Counted from the first letter of the stretch, positions 23,869 through 35,100 are shown. The stretch is 64,000 nucleotides of DNA from Butyricimonas paravirosa (GCF_032878955.1 NZ_CP043839.1:1-64000); one strand, 5' to 3'. The notes: a model not told the origin generated them from the sequence alone. A program made the numbers and translations.

Positions 23869-26800
23869 ATGTTCAAAGTTATGGAAAAAAAATCAATTAT
23901 GTCCTTTTTTTGGCGACATAGAGGACAAAAAAAATGGTTAGTTATGAAATTGACTGTACTATTTATTTTTGTGTTCTCGTTTACCCTTGTTGCTAATACA
24001 AGTGCGCAGCAAGAACGAGTAAATTTGAATTTAAAGAATGTGTCTATCCGGACCTTGTTCGGAGAGATTCAAAAACAGACGGCTTTGTCTTTCGTGTATA
24101 ACATGGAACTGACACAACATTTGGGACAGGTATCCGTGAAGGCAAAACAGGAGGCCGTGGAAAGTGTTTTGAACCGGGTTTTAGCGAACACGGGGCTTTC
24201 CTACAAATTCGAGGGGGACATCATTGTGATTTGTGAATCTATCCCGACACAGCCCGTGCAGAGCGAGCAGAAGAAAGAAATTGTCATTGAAGGGAAAGTG
24301 GTGGATAAAGATTCAATGGCAATTATCGGGGCAACCGTTTTGGTGAAGGGTACGACCTTGGGAACAGCAACGGATTTGGACGGTAATTTTAAATTGACCG
24401 TGCCGAGTGCCGAGAACATCGAACTGGAGTTTTCATTCGTGGGAATGAAAAAACAATTTGTGAAAGTGAAAGGTTTGTCGAATCCTGCCCCACTGAAAGT
24501 GGTCATGGAGGACGAGGCAGTCGGTGTAGACGAAGTTGTGGTTGTTGGATATGGGGTTACTGCAACAAGAGATTTGACCGGACAGGTGGCCTCTTTGAAC
24601 GAGGAACAATTAAGTAAGAAAAGTGCGACTAATGTGGAGACCATGCTGCAGAATGCGGCAGCCGGGGTTGTTGTTTCTCTAGCATCATCCAATCCGAGCG
24701 AGAAGATTCGGGTACGGGTTCGTGGAGAAGCTTCGTTGACGGGAGATAACGAGCCTTTGTATGTAGTGGATGGTATGCCCGTGACTTCCGACGTGATGAG
24801 TGCGATCTCTCCATCGGATATTCAATCCATGGACGTGTTGAAGGATGCATCTGCGGCAGCGATTTACGGTTCTAGAGGTGCTAATGGTGTGGTCATCGTA
24901 ACTACGAAACGCGGTAAAAGTGGAAAGCCGGATCTGAATGTAAATTATGCTTTTAGCGTGGATTCAAGAATTAATAATTTCTCCACGTTGGATGGGGATG
25001 AGTTTCGTGAGTACGTGCGTTATGTGGCAGAGCAGACACTAAAAGTGGATCCTTCCAATAAAACGGCAAATTCTATTTTGAAAGAAGGTAGTACGGATTT
25101 GAAGTCCGGTAACACGGATTGGTATAAAGAGTTGAAACGTCCTTCTCATCGACATGATTTGAATTTATCTGTTCGTGGTGGTGGTGAACATTCAAATTAC
25201 TATATCTCTTTGGGTGTTTTGGATTATCAGGGAATGGTTGAGCATGACGATTTTACCCGTTACACGGGACGTATAAACCTAGACTATGATATTACAGATT
25301 TCTTGAAGTTTGGAACATCGACCACGTTAGGATACACGGATGTCAGCTCTCCAGGTATTTCTTTGTACACGGCTATTGGATTCCGGCCTGATTATCCGAT
25401 ATATAATGAAGATGGAAGTTATTACAAAGAAGGAAATTCATATAACCCTGTTGCACAGAATGATGCGAAGAGTTATAATGATAATTATAGTATTTTGTCC
25501 ACGTCGTTTTTGGAATTGAATATTTGGAAAGGATTGAAATTAAAGACTACGTTATCATTGAATCAGAATATGTCTTATTCGGAATCTTATAAACCGACAT
25601 ATTTGACCTCAGATAATAAAGGGTATGGAACGGAATCGACAAGTCGTTCGTTTACTACGGTTTTTGATAATACGTTGTCTTGGGTAGGGCGTATCAATGA
25701 TATTCATGCTTTGGATGCCGTGGTTGGTATTTCATTTGAACGTACGAAAAGACGTGGTTTTGGAGTAGATGCTAAAAATTATCCGATGGATAAGGTTTTG
25801 ACTGGAATCACGAATGCCAGTGAAATTGTACGTAAAAGCGGAAGTGGTACGGTATATGGCTTGCAGTCTTCTTTTGCCCGTATAAATTATCGTTTACTAG
25901 ATAAGTATTTACTTACTTTCACGGCTCGTTATGATGGTTCATCCTCTTTTGGTTCCAATAATCGGTATGGTTTCTTCCCCTCGGGGGCTATTGCATGGCG
26001 CGTGAGTGATGAGAGTTTTATGAGAAATGTCAAGTTCCTGGATGATTTGAAGATTAAATTCAGTGTAGGTAAGACGGGAGTTCAGAACTTTGATTTGGGA
26101 AGTTATGCTAATAAGGATTTATATTCAACAGGAAGTTATTTGGATAATCCTTCTATTGTTCATAGCCAGCTTGGAAATAAGGATATTAAGTGGGAAACTA
26201 CATTGCAATATGATTTGGGTATTGACTTTTCAATCTTACGTTCTTTACTGAGTGGTAGTATAGCATATTATCGCAAGAATACCGATGATTTGATCTGGAC
26301 TTACACTCCGCCTTCAAGTTTGGCCGTAGAACCAATCCCAACAAACGTGGGGTCTGTACGAAATCAAGGTATTGAAATCTCTCTTCGTGCTAATTTGTTA
26401 CGCGGAAAGAAAGATTGGAGCTGGGAATTAGGATTGAATGCTTCTCATAACCGGAATAAAGTGCTGGAGCTTGTGGAACAAGGTGAAACAGATAACGGAA
26501 TGGGAATTACGATACAAGGGTCCGGAAACCAAGTATTGGCAGAAGGACATGCGATGGGTGCATTCTTTGGTTATCAATATGAAGGAATTATTCAGGATCA
26601 GGCCACAATTAACGAGTTGAATGCCCAGGCTGTGGCTGCCGGCAAAAATACTTACAATGGGTCTGGCTTACGTCCGGGACACTTGTTACTCCGGGATGTG
26701 GATGGAAACGGTTACATTGATAATAAAGACCGAATGATTATCGGTTCTCCGGAAGCTGACCTTATTGGAGGATTAACCTCGACATTAGCTTATAAGCGTT

Positions 26801-27246
26801 TGAGTTTATATATGCATTTCGGATTTCAGATAGGAGGAAAGAAATTGTTTAATAAAACATTACAAAACTTACCGAATCAATTGACCGGATTGGTGGATTA
26901 TAATTTGGATAATCGTTGGAGTGAAGATAATAGAGATGCTAAATTACCAGCCATGTATATTGGTGATGGGGTTGCTCCAAATACTTCTTTATCCTTATTT
27001 AATGCCTCTAATCTTCGTTTGCAGGAACTTCGTTTATCCTATGATATTCCAAAATTGTGGGGAGGTAAATACTTGAATTCCGGAGAGATTTATTTCACGG
27101 CAAATAATCTTTTCGTGATCACGGAATATCCGGGACAAGATCCGAGTACGATCGGTTCGGCGACTTCAAATTATGGTTCAAATTATGAGAATTGGAATTA
27201 CCCGTCTTCACGTACGTTCTCTTTTGGTGTTAAACTTAATTTCTAA
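23869..27246 (+). CDS. SusC/RagA TonB-dependent transporter with STN domain, module 1
   Basis: 1125-residue outer-membrane transporter. Order: signal peptide (LTVLFIFVFSFTLVANTSAQ), STN domain (about 48-120) that signals to FecR, carboxypeptidase-regulatory-like domain (IEGKVVDKDSMAIIGATVLVKGT, about 140-220), TonB-box-like DEVVVVGYGV, plug (MLQNAAAGVVV ... DASAAAIYGSRGANGVVIVTTK), and a 22-strand-type barrel ending FSFGVKLNF with the terminal Phe. The STN domain means it is a FecA-like transducer as well as a transporter. It is co-transcribed with susD, 11 bp downstream. The substrate is unknown. Confidence 0.95.
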   Translation: MFKVMEKKSIMSFFWRHRGQKKWLVMKLTVLFIFVFSFTLVANTSAQQERVNLNLKNVSIRTLFGEIQKQTALSFVYNMELTQHLGQVSVKAKQEAVESVLNRVLANTGLSYKFEGDIIVICESIPTQPVQSEQKKEIVIEGKVVDKDSMAIIGATVLVKGTTLGTATDLDGNFKLTVPSAENIELEFSFVGMKKQFVKVKGLSNPAPLKVVMEDEAVGVDEVVVVGYGVTATRDLTGQVASLNEEQLSKKSATNVETMLQNAAAGVVVSLASSNPSEKIRVRVRGEASLTGDNEPLYVVDGMPVTSDVMSAISPSDIQSMDVLKDASAAAIYGSRGANGVVIVTTKRGKSGKPDLNVNYAFSVDSRINNFSTLDGDEFREYVRYVAEQTLKVDPSNKTANSILKEGSTDLKSGNTDWYKELKRPSHRHDLNLSVRGGGEHSNYYISLGVLDYQGMVEHDDFTRYTGRINLDYDITDFLKFGTSTTLGYTDVSSPGISLYTAIGFRPDYPIYNEDGSYYKEGNSYNPVAQNDAKSYNDNYSILSTSFLELNIWKGLKLKTTLSLNQNMSYSESYKPTYLTSDNKGYGTESTSRSFTTVFDNTLSWVGRINDIHALDAVVGISFERTKRRGFGVDAKNYPMDKVLTGITNASEIVRKSGSGTVYGLQSSFARINYRLLDKYLLTFTARYDGSSSFGSNNRYGFFPSGAIAWRVSDESFMRNVKFLDDLKIKFSVGKTGVQNFDLGSYANKDLYSTGSYLDNPSIVHSQLGNKDIKWETTLQYDLGIDFSILRSLLSGSIAYYRKNTDDLIWTYTPPSSLAVEPIPTNVGSVRNQGIEISLRANLLRGKKDWSWELGLNASHNRNKVLELVEQGETDNGMGITIQGSGNQVLAEGHAMGAFFGYQYEGIIQDQATINELNAQAVAAGKNTYNGSGLRPGHLLLRDVDGNGYIDNKDRMIIGSPEADLIGGLTSTLAYKRLSLYMHFGFQIGGKKLFNKTLQNLPNQLTGLVDYNLDNRWSEDNRDAKLPAMYIGDGVAPNTSLSLFNASNLRLQELRLSYDIPKLWGGKYLNSGEIYFTANNLFVITEYPGQDPSTIGSATSNYGSNYENWNYPSSRTFSFGVKLNF

Positions 27247-27257
27247 TTATTTTGAGT

Positions 27258-28721
27258 ATGAAAAAAATACTGATTGTATTTTCAATTATAATAGGTCTTA
27301 CCAATTGTCAATTGGTGGATGTGTTGGAACAGGATCCAATGTATGAGTTGGATCTTGAAAATGCGATAACCTCGCCTGAAATGGCAGAATTAGCTTTGAC
27401 CGGTACGTATGGTTGTTTACCGGCAAAAAGTACAAATTACACGTTTGCCACATTGAGTGGTAGTTTTATGTCGGGAGCTTTATTGCGTCAGAATTTTATT
27501 ACTTCCGGGGTTTCTATTTATTATTCAGAGAATTATTTGCCGACTCTTTCCTATAGTACCTTCGGGGATGAAGAGTGGGGATGTGATTATGAGGTCATTA
27601 AGAATGTTAATTATTTGTTGCAAGCCTTGGAGAAACTTGATGATAGTGAATTCAAGGCTGGTAGAAAAGCAGAAATTATCGGTGAATGTCATTTTCTTAC
27701 GGCATTGTCGTATTTCAGATTATTACGCCAATTTAGTGAGTTCTGGGATGAAAATAGTAATTATGGTATTTTGATTCGGGACGAAATACCCTCGGTTTCT
27801 AATGCCGTGAAAGTGCGTGCTACTGTTGCTCAAAGTTACGAGGAGATTTATAAGCACTTGGAAATAGCTTTGAATCAGGCTCCGGAATACACGACTTCTA
27901 CACAGGCTTCCGTGCAAGCGGCAAAAGCTTTGAAGGCCGTCGTGTTATTTTATCAAGGAAAATATAGTGAGGCCGCTGTTGCTGCGGACGAGGCTATTAC
28001 ATCGACAAATCCTTTAGATCCTAGCTATTCTAATGTATTCACGAATGCGGAGACATCGAAAGAGGTTATTTTTTGCCGTGCTTTTGGTACGGATGACGTG
28101 TCTGATGTGTCATATTTTATGGAGAAAGCTTTTGGTGCCACCGGTATTTGGGGACCGTCAGAAAGTTATATGAATTTGATAGAAGGAGATCCCCGAAAAG
28201 ATTTGGTTACGGAGAATAAAGATGTTGTTTATAACGGAGTAACCTATAATGTGAATACCGTGAAAAAATTATATATCCCGGGAGAGGGTGTTCCTGTAAT
28301 ATTTTTACGTACTGCAGAATTGTATTTGATTAAAGCCGAAGCTTTGGCTCGTAGTAATGCTTCGATTGCTGATGCTTGGGCTCCGATTAAAGAGTTGCGT
28401 AATCGAGTAGGTGCTGATATGACAGAGCCAGCTAGTCGAGATGAATTGATGGACGAAATTTTTAAAGAGTGGTGGATCGAGATGGCTTTTGAAAATTGGC
28501 ATGAGTGGTTTGCTACGCGGAGATTTGATCGGTTGCTAGAGATGAACAAGAGTTTGGCAGAGCAATTGGAAGATGAACAGGAAAAAGATAAAGAAGATGA
28601 GGATGGAGGTAATAGTTTCGAGCAAGCATTTTTGCAGAAATTAGAGTGGAGAAAAATTTATAATATCCCAACATCAGAAATTAATGCCAATTCTGCATGT
28701 GAGCAAAATCCCGGATACTAA
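27258..28721 (+). CDS. SusD/RagB lipoprotein, module 1
   Basis: 487-residue surface lipoprotein (lipobox LTNC) that lids the SusC barrel and binds the substrate. The helical TPR-like SusD fold is visible: GECHFLTALSYFRLLRQFSEF, AAKALKAVVLFYQGKYSEAA, and the C-terminal LRTAELYLIKAEALAR, then WIEMAFENWHEWFATRRFDRLLEM. An acidic insert EDEQEKDKEDEDGG precedes the C-terminus. ATG 27258 is the likely start, 12 bp after susC. Confidence 0.92.
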   Translation: MKKILIVFSIIIGLTNCQLVDVLEQDPMYELDLENAITSPEMAELALTGTYGCLPAKSTNYTFATLSGSFMSGALLRQNFITSGVSIYYSENYLPTLSYSTFGDEEWGCDYEVIKNVNYLLQALEKLDDSEFKAGRKAEIIGECHFLTALSYFRLLRQFSEFWDENSNYGILIRDEIPSVSNAVKVRATVAQSYEEIYKHLEIALNQAPEYTTSTQASVQAAKALKAVVLFYQGKYSEAAVAADEAITSTNPLDPSYSNVFTNAETSKEVIFCRAFGTDDVSDVSYFMEKAFGATGIWGPSESYMNLIEGDPRKDLVTENKDVVYNGVTYNVNTVKKLYIPGEGVPVIFLRTAELYLIKAEALARSNASIADAWAPIKELRNRVGADMTEPASRDELMDEIFKEWWIEMAFENWHEWFATRRFDRLLEMNKSLAEQLEDEQEKDKEDEDGGNSFEQAFLQKLEWRKIYNIPTSEINANSACEQNPGY

Positions 28722-28732
28722 AAGAGATGATT

Positions 28733-29911
28733 ATGAAACAATTTGTATATATTGTATTTCTTTTATTAAGCCTTCATGTTTCGGCTCAAACAGAGAAAAA
28801 CTACGGTATTCAGTTTTATCATGGAACTTGGAAAGAAGCGTGTGATAAGGCTAAAGCAGAGAATAAATTGATATTCGTGGATTTTTATACAAAATGGTGT
28901 GGTCCCTGTTTAAATATGGCGGAGAATGTATTCATTCTCCCCTTTATTGGTGATTTTTATAGCACGAATTTCGTGAATATGAAAATTGATGCCGAGAATG
29001 GGGAAGGGGTGGAGCTTGCCAAGCGTTATGGCGTGAATTCTTACCCAACCTACGTGTTTGTGGATCCCAAGAACGGTGATGTGGTACATCGGAGTAAATC
29101 TCGGCAGGAGGCCGAACAGTTTCTTGCCACGGGAAAAAGTGCATTAGTACCGGAATTACGTTCCGGTTATCTAATTGAAGAATTTGCTAAAGGGCGTGAC
29201 GACCGGGAGTTCTTGAAGAATTATATTCATTATAATGCCTCGATTTATGAACGAGAGAATGTGCAGAAGGCTTTTGAGATGTTGGTCAAAAAGGGGGCAA
29301 AATTAACGGATTCGGATGTCTGGGATATATTTAAAGCTAATATAAGAGGTACGGATAATCCTTATTTTCAGGAATTAGTGAAAAATTATGATGTTTTTGT
29401 GAAGGCTTTGGGAAAAGAGGTGGTGGATAATAAGCTGTATATGGAGACTCGTAATATTTCTTTGGAAGAATTAAATAGGTTACCGGAATTTAAGGGGAAA
29501 TCCTTGAACAAGTATCTGGTACAAATTAATGCCTTGGTTCGAGATAAAAAATATGATGAAACCGATGCGTTGATCCGTGCCACGATGGCTGATACGTCTA
29601 TCAATCAGCAGGATTTTATAGAACAACTTCGTTTTATTGTGCGTGGTAGTTACTGGTCCCCGGAGACTCCGGTAGAATGGTTGGGCAGGTGCGTCTCTTA
29701 TCTACAATATATTGCTTATAACAGTGACGACCGTCAAGATCCGTATATTCATCAGGAGTATGCCGCTTTATTGGAACGTTTGATTCGTTTGACTCCGGGT
29801 GCGGAGAAGGTTTTCCCGAAATCAATCATGGAGAAACCGGAATTCGGTGCAAAAGAATATAGTATGCGTCCTAAGAATCTGGCACAAAAGCCAACGAGAA
29901 AGAAGAAATAG
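28733..29911 (+). CDS. Secreted thioredoxin-fold protein, module 1
   Basis: 392-residue exported protein. Signal peptide (IVFLLLSLHVSAQ), thioredoxin domain (about 25-140) with the active site WCGPC (about residues 55-59), cis-Pro region VNSYPTYVFVDP, then an alpha-helical C-terminal domain of about 240 residues without a recognised name, ending in a basic tail (KPTRKKK). It resembles thioredoxin_7/DUF255-like periplasmic reductases. As the last gene of the susCD operon it probably acts on disulfides of the transporter partners or of a cysteine-containing substrate; that link is inference. Confidence 0.85.
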   Translation: MKQFVYIVFLLLSLHVSAQTEKNYGIQFYHGTWKEACDKAKAENKLIFVDFYTKWCGPCLNMAENVFILPFIGDFYSTNFVNMKIDAENGEGVELAKRYGVNSYPTYVFVDPKNGDVVHRSKSRQEAEQFLATGKSALVPELRSGYLIEEFAKGRDDREFLKNYIHYNASIYERENVQKAFEMLVKKGAKLTDSDVWDIFKANIRGTDNPYFQELVKNYDVFVKALGKEVVDNKLYMETRNISLEELNRLPEFKGKSLNKYLVQINALVRDKKYDETDALIRATMADTSINQQDFIEQLRFIVRGSYWSPETPVEWLGRCVSYLQYIAYNSDDRQDPYIHQEYAALLERLIRLTPGAEKVFPKSIMEKPEFGAKEYSMRPKNLAQKPTRKKK

Positions 29912-29936
29912 TGTGTGATGTTAATGTTTGTACCAG

Positions 29937-29971
29937 GGGGCTGTTCTGATAAAGAATGGCCCCTTGCTTTT
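29937..29971 (+). terminator. Intrinsic terminator of the module 1 operon
   Basis: GGGGCTGTTCT, loop GATAA, AGAATGGCCCC (11-bp stem, two G-T pairs), followed by TTGCTTTT, 25 bp after the thioredoxin stop. The rest of the 346-bp gap to the next sigma gene shows no credible gene; an 89-codon frame there lacks any recognisable domain. Confidence 0.7.
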
Positions 29972-30236
29972 GATCATGATTTTCTTTGTTTCGGGCATAC
30001 TATACTATTCCTTTTAGATTCATACCGTGTTTACGCAAATTTTCAACATTGTTTGTCCGTGAGTGACACGGAAGTGATACGTAGGAAGCACGGAGAAAGC
30101 ACGGAGAAACCTATGCGAAACAATAGAGAGACAGCGAATTATAAGCGATGGAAAATAGTTGTGCATTTAACTGTTTTATTTTAAAGTGATTATGTGATTT
30201 TTTTATTCCTTTAATAAAAAGTCTGATTTAATCTTT

Positions 30237-30244
30237 TATATTTG
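30237..30244 (+). promoter_or_regulatory. Possible -7 box (TATATTTG) of sigma/FecR module 2
   Basis: TATATTTG fits TAnnTTTG but lies only 13 bp before ATG 30258 and lacks a clear -33 partner. If used, the mRNA leader would be almost absent, or ATG 30264 would be the start. Confidence 0.35.
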
Positions 30245-30257
30245 CATTAAAGAATGA

Positions 30258-30863
30258 ATGTACATGGTCGTGGATTATTCAGAAGATAGGGAATTATTAA
30301 CGTTATTGAGACGTGGCGAAATTTCTGCATTTGTAGATATATATACCACGTATTATGATGCGTTGCTGAATTATGCCGACCGTTTGTTGAATGATATGGA
30401 GGCGGCTCGGGATGTGGTGCAACAGGTGTACTATAAGATATGGGAAAACCGGGATGCGTTGAATATTTCTCTTTCTGTTAAGGCTTATCTTTTTAAATCG
30501 GTTTACCATGGCAGTCTAAATACGCTTGCCCATCAAAAGAATATTCAGAAGTACGAGCAGGAACAGATGACTGATTTTTATTTTTCTACTGTTATTCAAT
30601 CCCCCGAGGCGGAAGAGGCTTTGTGGAAGTCGGATATAGAGCAGGCCATACAGGAGGCCATTGCCACTTTACCTGAAAAGTGTCGGGAAGTTTTCGTGTT
30701 GAGTAAGATTGAAGGGTTGAAAAATCGGGAGATTGCTGAAAGACTGAATATCTCGGAGAAAACAGTTGAGCGTCATATGTCGATAGCATTAAGTAAGTTA
30801 CGGGATGAATTAGACTGGTTATTACAAATTATTTTATTTTTTTCATTTTCTCATTGGGGGTAA
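30258..30863 (+). CDS. ECF sigma factor (FecI-like), module 2
   Basis: 201-residue sigma-70 family factor. Region 2: FVDIYTTYYDALLNYADRLLNDMEAARDVVQQVYYKIWENRD. Region 4 HTH: LPEKCREVFVLSKIEGLKNREIAERLNISEKTVERHMSIALSKLRDEL. Longer than the module 1 factor by a hydrophobic C-terminal tail (WLLQIILFFSFSHWG), seen in many Bacteroidota ECF factors. It sits 41 bp before its FecR partner and upstream of the susC-susD-DUF4843-PKD operon. Confidence 0.92.
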   Translation: MYMVVDYSEDRELLTLLRRGEISAFVDIYTTYYDALLNYADRLLNDMEAARDVVQQVYYKIWENRDALNISLSVKAYLFKSVYHGSLNTLAHQKNIQKYEQEQMTDFYFSTVIQSPEAEEALWKSDIEQAIQEAIATLPEKCREVFVLSKIEGLKNREIAERLNISEKTVERHMSIALSKLRDELDWLLQIILFFSFSHWG

Positions 30864-30904
30864 AATTCCTTTCAACTGTCTTTAGTGTATAAAAGCACGA
30901 GAAG

Positions 30905-32071
30905 ATGGATGATAAAAATATCAATATAGAAGAATTACTGGTCCGAATACTGGAGAATCGGGCAGATTCGGAAGAAATACGATATTTCTCGAAATGGATG
31001 GAGGGGCAGGAAAATCGGGTGTATTTTGAGAAGTTCAAAAAAATATGGAATTTTTCTGCGGGAAGTCATGCGAGTCCGGAAATGCTGGCGGCGGGGGTAA
31101 GAGATTACCGTCTGTTTATGGAAAAATCTCTGAAACCGAAAATGCGTATAACGTTGATGTGGAGGATAGGTTCGGTTGCGGCCGTGTTATTGATGATCCT
31201 GTCTTCTGTTTTATGGTTACGGAAAGATGTTCCGGAGGTTTCTTCGGGTGAAAAATATGCCGTTTCTTCGGGACGGGGAGTTATTTTGAAGTTGGCTGAT
31301 AGCAAAGAGATCATTCTTAGTGATTCGTTGAATCTGACGGGTGTGGCGGGAGAGTGGGTTAGTGTTAATAAAGTGGATCACCGGGGAATTGTATATAAGA
31401 TAAAAGATTCAACGGAAATCGAAAAAGAGGAATTGTGTTATAACCAAATTATTGTTCCGGCAGGAGAACGTTTTCTGGTACAGTTGTCAGATGGAACTAA
31501 GGTATGGATCAACTCGGAAAGTGCTTTGCGCTATCCGGCTTATTTTGGTAAGCATATGCGGGAAGTTGAGGCTCGGGGAAACGTGTATTTTGAAGTTGCT
31601 AAGGATTCAGCCCGTCCGTTTGTGGTTGTTTCCAGAGAGTTGACCACGGAAGTACTAGGTACCCGTTTTGAGGTGAATACCTATGGAGACCGGGACGAGG
31701 TGAGTGCGACGTTGGTGGAAGGAAGCGTACGTGTGAACGTGGGCAGTCGTTTTGTTGTTATCAAGCCTAATCAACAATTCATGTTTAACACGAAGAGTGG
31801 CACTATCGAGGTGAACGAGGTGGATGCTGCGAGGAAAGTGATGTGGAAGGATGGTATACTGGTGATTGATAACGAGGCTTTCCGGGATGTGGTTTGGAAA
31901 CTGGAACGCTGGTATGGAGTGTCGATCGTGAACGAGACCGGACTTGTATTTACTCAATCTTTTAGTGGAGAGTTTGACCGGGAAGATATTCACGTGGCAA
32001 TAGAGTCGTTGTGTGCAAATTTAAATATTACTTATACGATGGATAAAGATCGAATTATTCTGAAGAGGTAA
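30905..32071 (+). CDS. FecR-family anti-sigma factor, module 2
   Basis: Intact 388-residue FecR. The cytosolic N-terminal part (about 1-80) binds the sigma factor, a single membrane segment follows (IGSVAAVLLMILSSVLWLR, about 88-106), then the periplasmic FecR domain (IIVPAGERFLVQLSDGTKVWINS; TTEVLGTRFEVNTYGD; ATLVEGSVRV) and a C-terminal DUF4974-like domain (VWKLERWYGVSI). It relays the signal from the SusC STN domain. It serves as a full-length reference for the frameshifted copy of module 1. Confidence 0.94.
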   Translation: MDDKNINIEELLVRILENRADSEEIRYFSKWMEGQENRVYFEKFKKIWNFSAGSHASPEMLAAGVRDYRLFMEKSLKPKMRITLMWRIGSVAAVLLMILSSVLWLRKDVPEVSSGEKYAVSSGRGVILKLADSKEIILSDSLNLTGVAGEWVSVNKVDHRGIVYKIKDSTEIEKEELCYNQIIVPAGERFLVQLSDGTKVWINSESALRYPAYFGKHMREVEARGNVYFEVAKDSARPFVVVSRELTTEVLGTRFEVNTYGDRDEVSATLVEGSVRVNVGSRFVVIKPNQQFMFNTKSGTIEVNEVDAARKVMWKDGILVIDNEAFRDVVWKLERWYGVSIVNETGLVFTQSFSGEFDREDIHVAIESLCANLNITYTMDKDRIILKR

Positions 32072-32078
32072 CAAAAAA

Positions 32079-32110
32079 GAGCATCCGTGCGACCAACACT
32101 ATTGATGCTC
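32079..32110 (+). terminator. Hairpin between fecR and susC, module 2
   Basis: GAGCATC, 18-base loop, GATGCTC, beginning 7 bp after the fecR stop. No T-run follows, so partial attenuation or RNA processing is more likely than full termination. Confidence 0.5.
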
Positions 32111-32155
32111 CTTGCGCTAAGCCTTACTTATTAATAAACTTAACATGACAAAATT

Positions 32156-35100
32156 ATGAAAAAAAACAAGTATTCGTTGTCTTTGTCATTAAAATTTCTC
32201 TGTAGAGTCATTTTATTGACAAGTTTTTGGACAAGTTTCTTATGCTTTTCAGTAAAAGGAGACCCGGTGGAGCCACAGCGGGTGACTTTGGAGCTGAAAG
32301 ATGTTTCTCTATCCGTGTTATTCCAAGAGATAAAGAAACAGACTTCTTTCAAGTTTTTCTACAATGATACGCAGGAGAAGGACATGGGGAAGATTACGAT
32401 CAGCGTGAAAAACGAAACGGTGGAAAACGTGTTGGATCGGGTATTCCAAGGTAAGGAGTACACGTACCGGATTTCCGGGGAACAGATTATCGTGGTAAAG
32501 CGTCAGGAAACGAGAAAGCCTATACAAGAAGTGGTCATCGAGGGAACTGTCATGGAAAGGGATTCGATGCCTATTATCGGGGCCACGATCGTGTTACAAG
32601 GAACGACAACTGGTGTTGCAACCGACGTGAACGGTAAGTTCCGGCTAGTCGTGCCAATGGACGATGAGATTTATATCGAGGTTTCTTTTTTGGGAATGAA
32701 AAAACAAGTACATAAGGTGTTGGGATTACCGACTCCGAAACCGATGCAAATCGTGATGCTGCCGGAAACAGTGGGCGTGGACGAGGTGATTGTGACCGGA
32801 TATGCCAATATTCGGAAAGAGAGTTTTACAGGTGCAGCCACGACGGTGACGAAGGAGGATATTTTGAAAATCTCCCCGAGGAATGTGATTGATGTGTTAC
32901 AAGTTTTTGATCCTTCATTGCGTATGGTGAAGAATAACGAGATGGGTTCTGACCCCAACACGTTACCGGAGTTTTATATTCGTGGACGTACTGGTATGGA
33001 TGGTGTAACTCAATTGGATCGTCTGGAGGCGCAACAAGGTGGAAATATGTCTAAATTTGCGTTGACAACCAACCCCAATTTGCCTGTTTTTATTTTGGAT
33101 GGTTACGAGGTGGAAGTGCAGAAGATTTATGACATGGATCCTAATCGAATCGCTAGTATTACAATTTTGAAGGATGCTGCGGCCACGGCTATGTACGGGT
33201 CTCGTGCATCAAACGGTGTGATCGTTATTGAGACCGTGACTCCGGAATTGGGTAAGCTACAAGTATCCTACACGTTCAATGCTTCATTGACGGCCCCGGA
33301 TCTTTCTGACTATAATTTGATGAATGCAGAAGAGAAGTTGCGGGCGGAGGTGTTGTCCGGGTTGTATGACTTGAGTTTACCTAATGATATGGAACAGTAT
33401 GCCATAAAAAAGAATTATATTACCAGTGGTGTTGATACGGACTGGATGGCTCAACCTTTGCAGAATCAGTTTAACCATTCGCATAGTTTGTACGTGTCCG
33501 GAGGTACGGAAGGATTTCGTTTCGGTACAGATTTGAGTTACGCACATGAGGGAGGAGTGATGAAAGATTCTTATCGTAATCGGATGAGCGTCGGGGTATT
33601 CGTGGATTATCGGGTAGGGAAATTACAAATTAGAAATAACGTGTCATACGATATATCTAAGTCATCTGATTCTCCTTATGGTTCGTTCAGCGATTATACG
33701 AGTCAGCAACCTTATTATGCAATATACGATGAGGATGGAAAACTCAAACAACAATTAAATATAGGTGTTGCCAATCCTCTTTACGAGGCGAGTTTGGGAA
33801 ATTTCAGTAAGAGTAACTCCTATAATTTAACGAATAACCTGAGTCTTTATTGGTATATCAATGACCATCTTCAATTGCAAAGCCAATTTGCAATTACGAA
33901 AACAGAGTCAGAAAGTAATAAATTTACCGATCCTTTATCAACGACTTACGGATCAGGTTCTGATCCATTTACTAGGGGAGACTTGTATGTTAATACAACC
34001 GATAACTTTAATTGGAACGTAAATGCTTTTTTGGCTTATAACAATTCGATCGGGAAAAGCTATTTGAATCTTTCTGCTGGTATCAATGCACAAGAAACAC
34101 AGAGTGGAAATTTGTCGTCACATTACAGGGGATTTCCTTCTGCCGCTTTACATACGATAGGTCATGCGAAAGAGATCGTGGAAAAGCCTTCCGGTGAAGA
34201 TAATAAAACCCGATTGATGGGTATTTTCTTTAGTGGGAATTACTCTTGGAATAATATCTTTTTGGCCGATGCGTCGATTCGTTTTGACGGTTCTTCTGAG
34301 TTCGGGGCTGAATCACAATGGGGATCTTTCTGGTCTTTGGGTGCCGGAATTAATGTGCATAATTTTGAATTTATGAAGTCTATCCCATGGTTAAATCAGT
34401 TTAAGGTACGCGGAACTTATGGGGCTACGGGAAAGGTGAACTATCCGCCTTATGCGGCACGGGATATGTATAGTATTCTGTTTGATGATTGGTATTCCAC
34501 GGGTATAGGGGCAACTCTGCAAGGTGTTGGGAATGAAAATTTAGTATGGGAGAAAACCAACTCGACGAATATCGGTTTTGATCTTAGCTTTTTCCAAAGT
34601 AAGTATAATATAACATTCTCATGGTATAACCGTCAGACCGTGGATATGATTACAGATGTAACCATTCCGTCCTCTGCCGGGTTCACATCCTACAAAGATA
34701 ATATGGGAGAAACTCGAAATAGGGGATATGAAATCAGTTTAAATGCTACCATTCTTAATACGAAGGATTTTGGAGTAAATGCATTCATTAATTTTGCTCA
34801 TAACGAGGGGAAATTAATGAAAATATCTGAGGCATTAAAAGCTTATAACGAACGGGTGGATGACTATTTAACTTTGAAATACACGAGTTATGCTAATGCG
34901 GCTCAACAATCTCTACCATTTTTGAAATATGAAGAAGGTGGTTCATTAACGGCCATCTACGGAATGAAATCTTTAGGGATCAACCCTGCTGATGGAGAGG
35001 AATTGTTTATTGATCGTTCCGGTAATGTTACCAGTGTATGGTCATCCTCGCAACAACAAATCATAGGAAATACGGAGCCTAAGGGACAGGGAGCTTTTGG

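Noticed and set aside
29915..30184. An 89-codon frame between modules 1 and 2
   Set aside because: It begins over the terminator hairpin, has no domain, signal or good start, and looks like chance in an intergenic gap.
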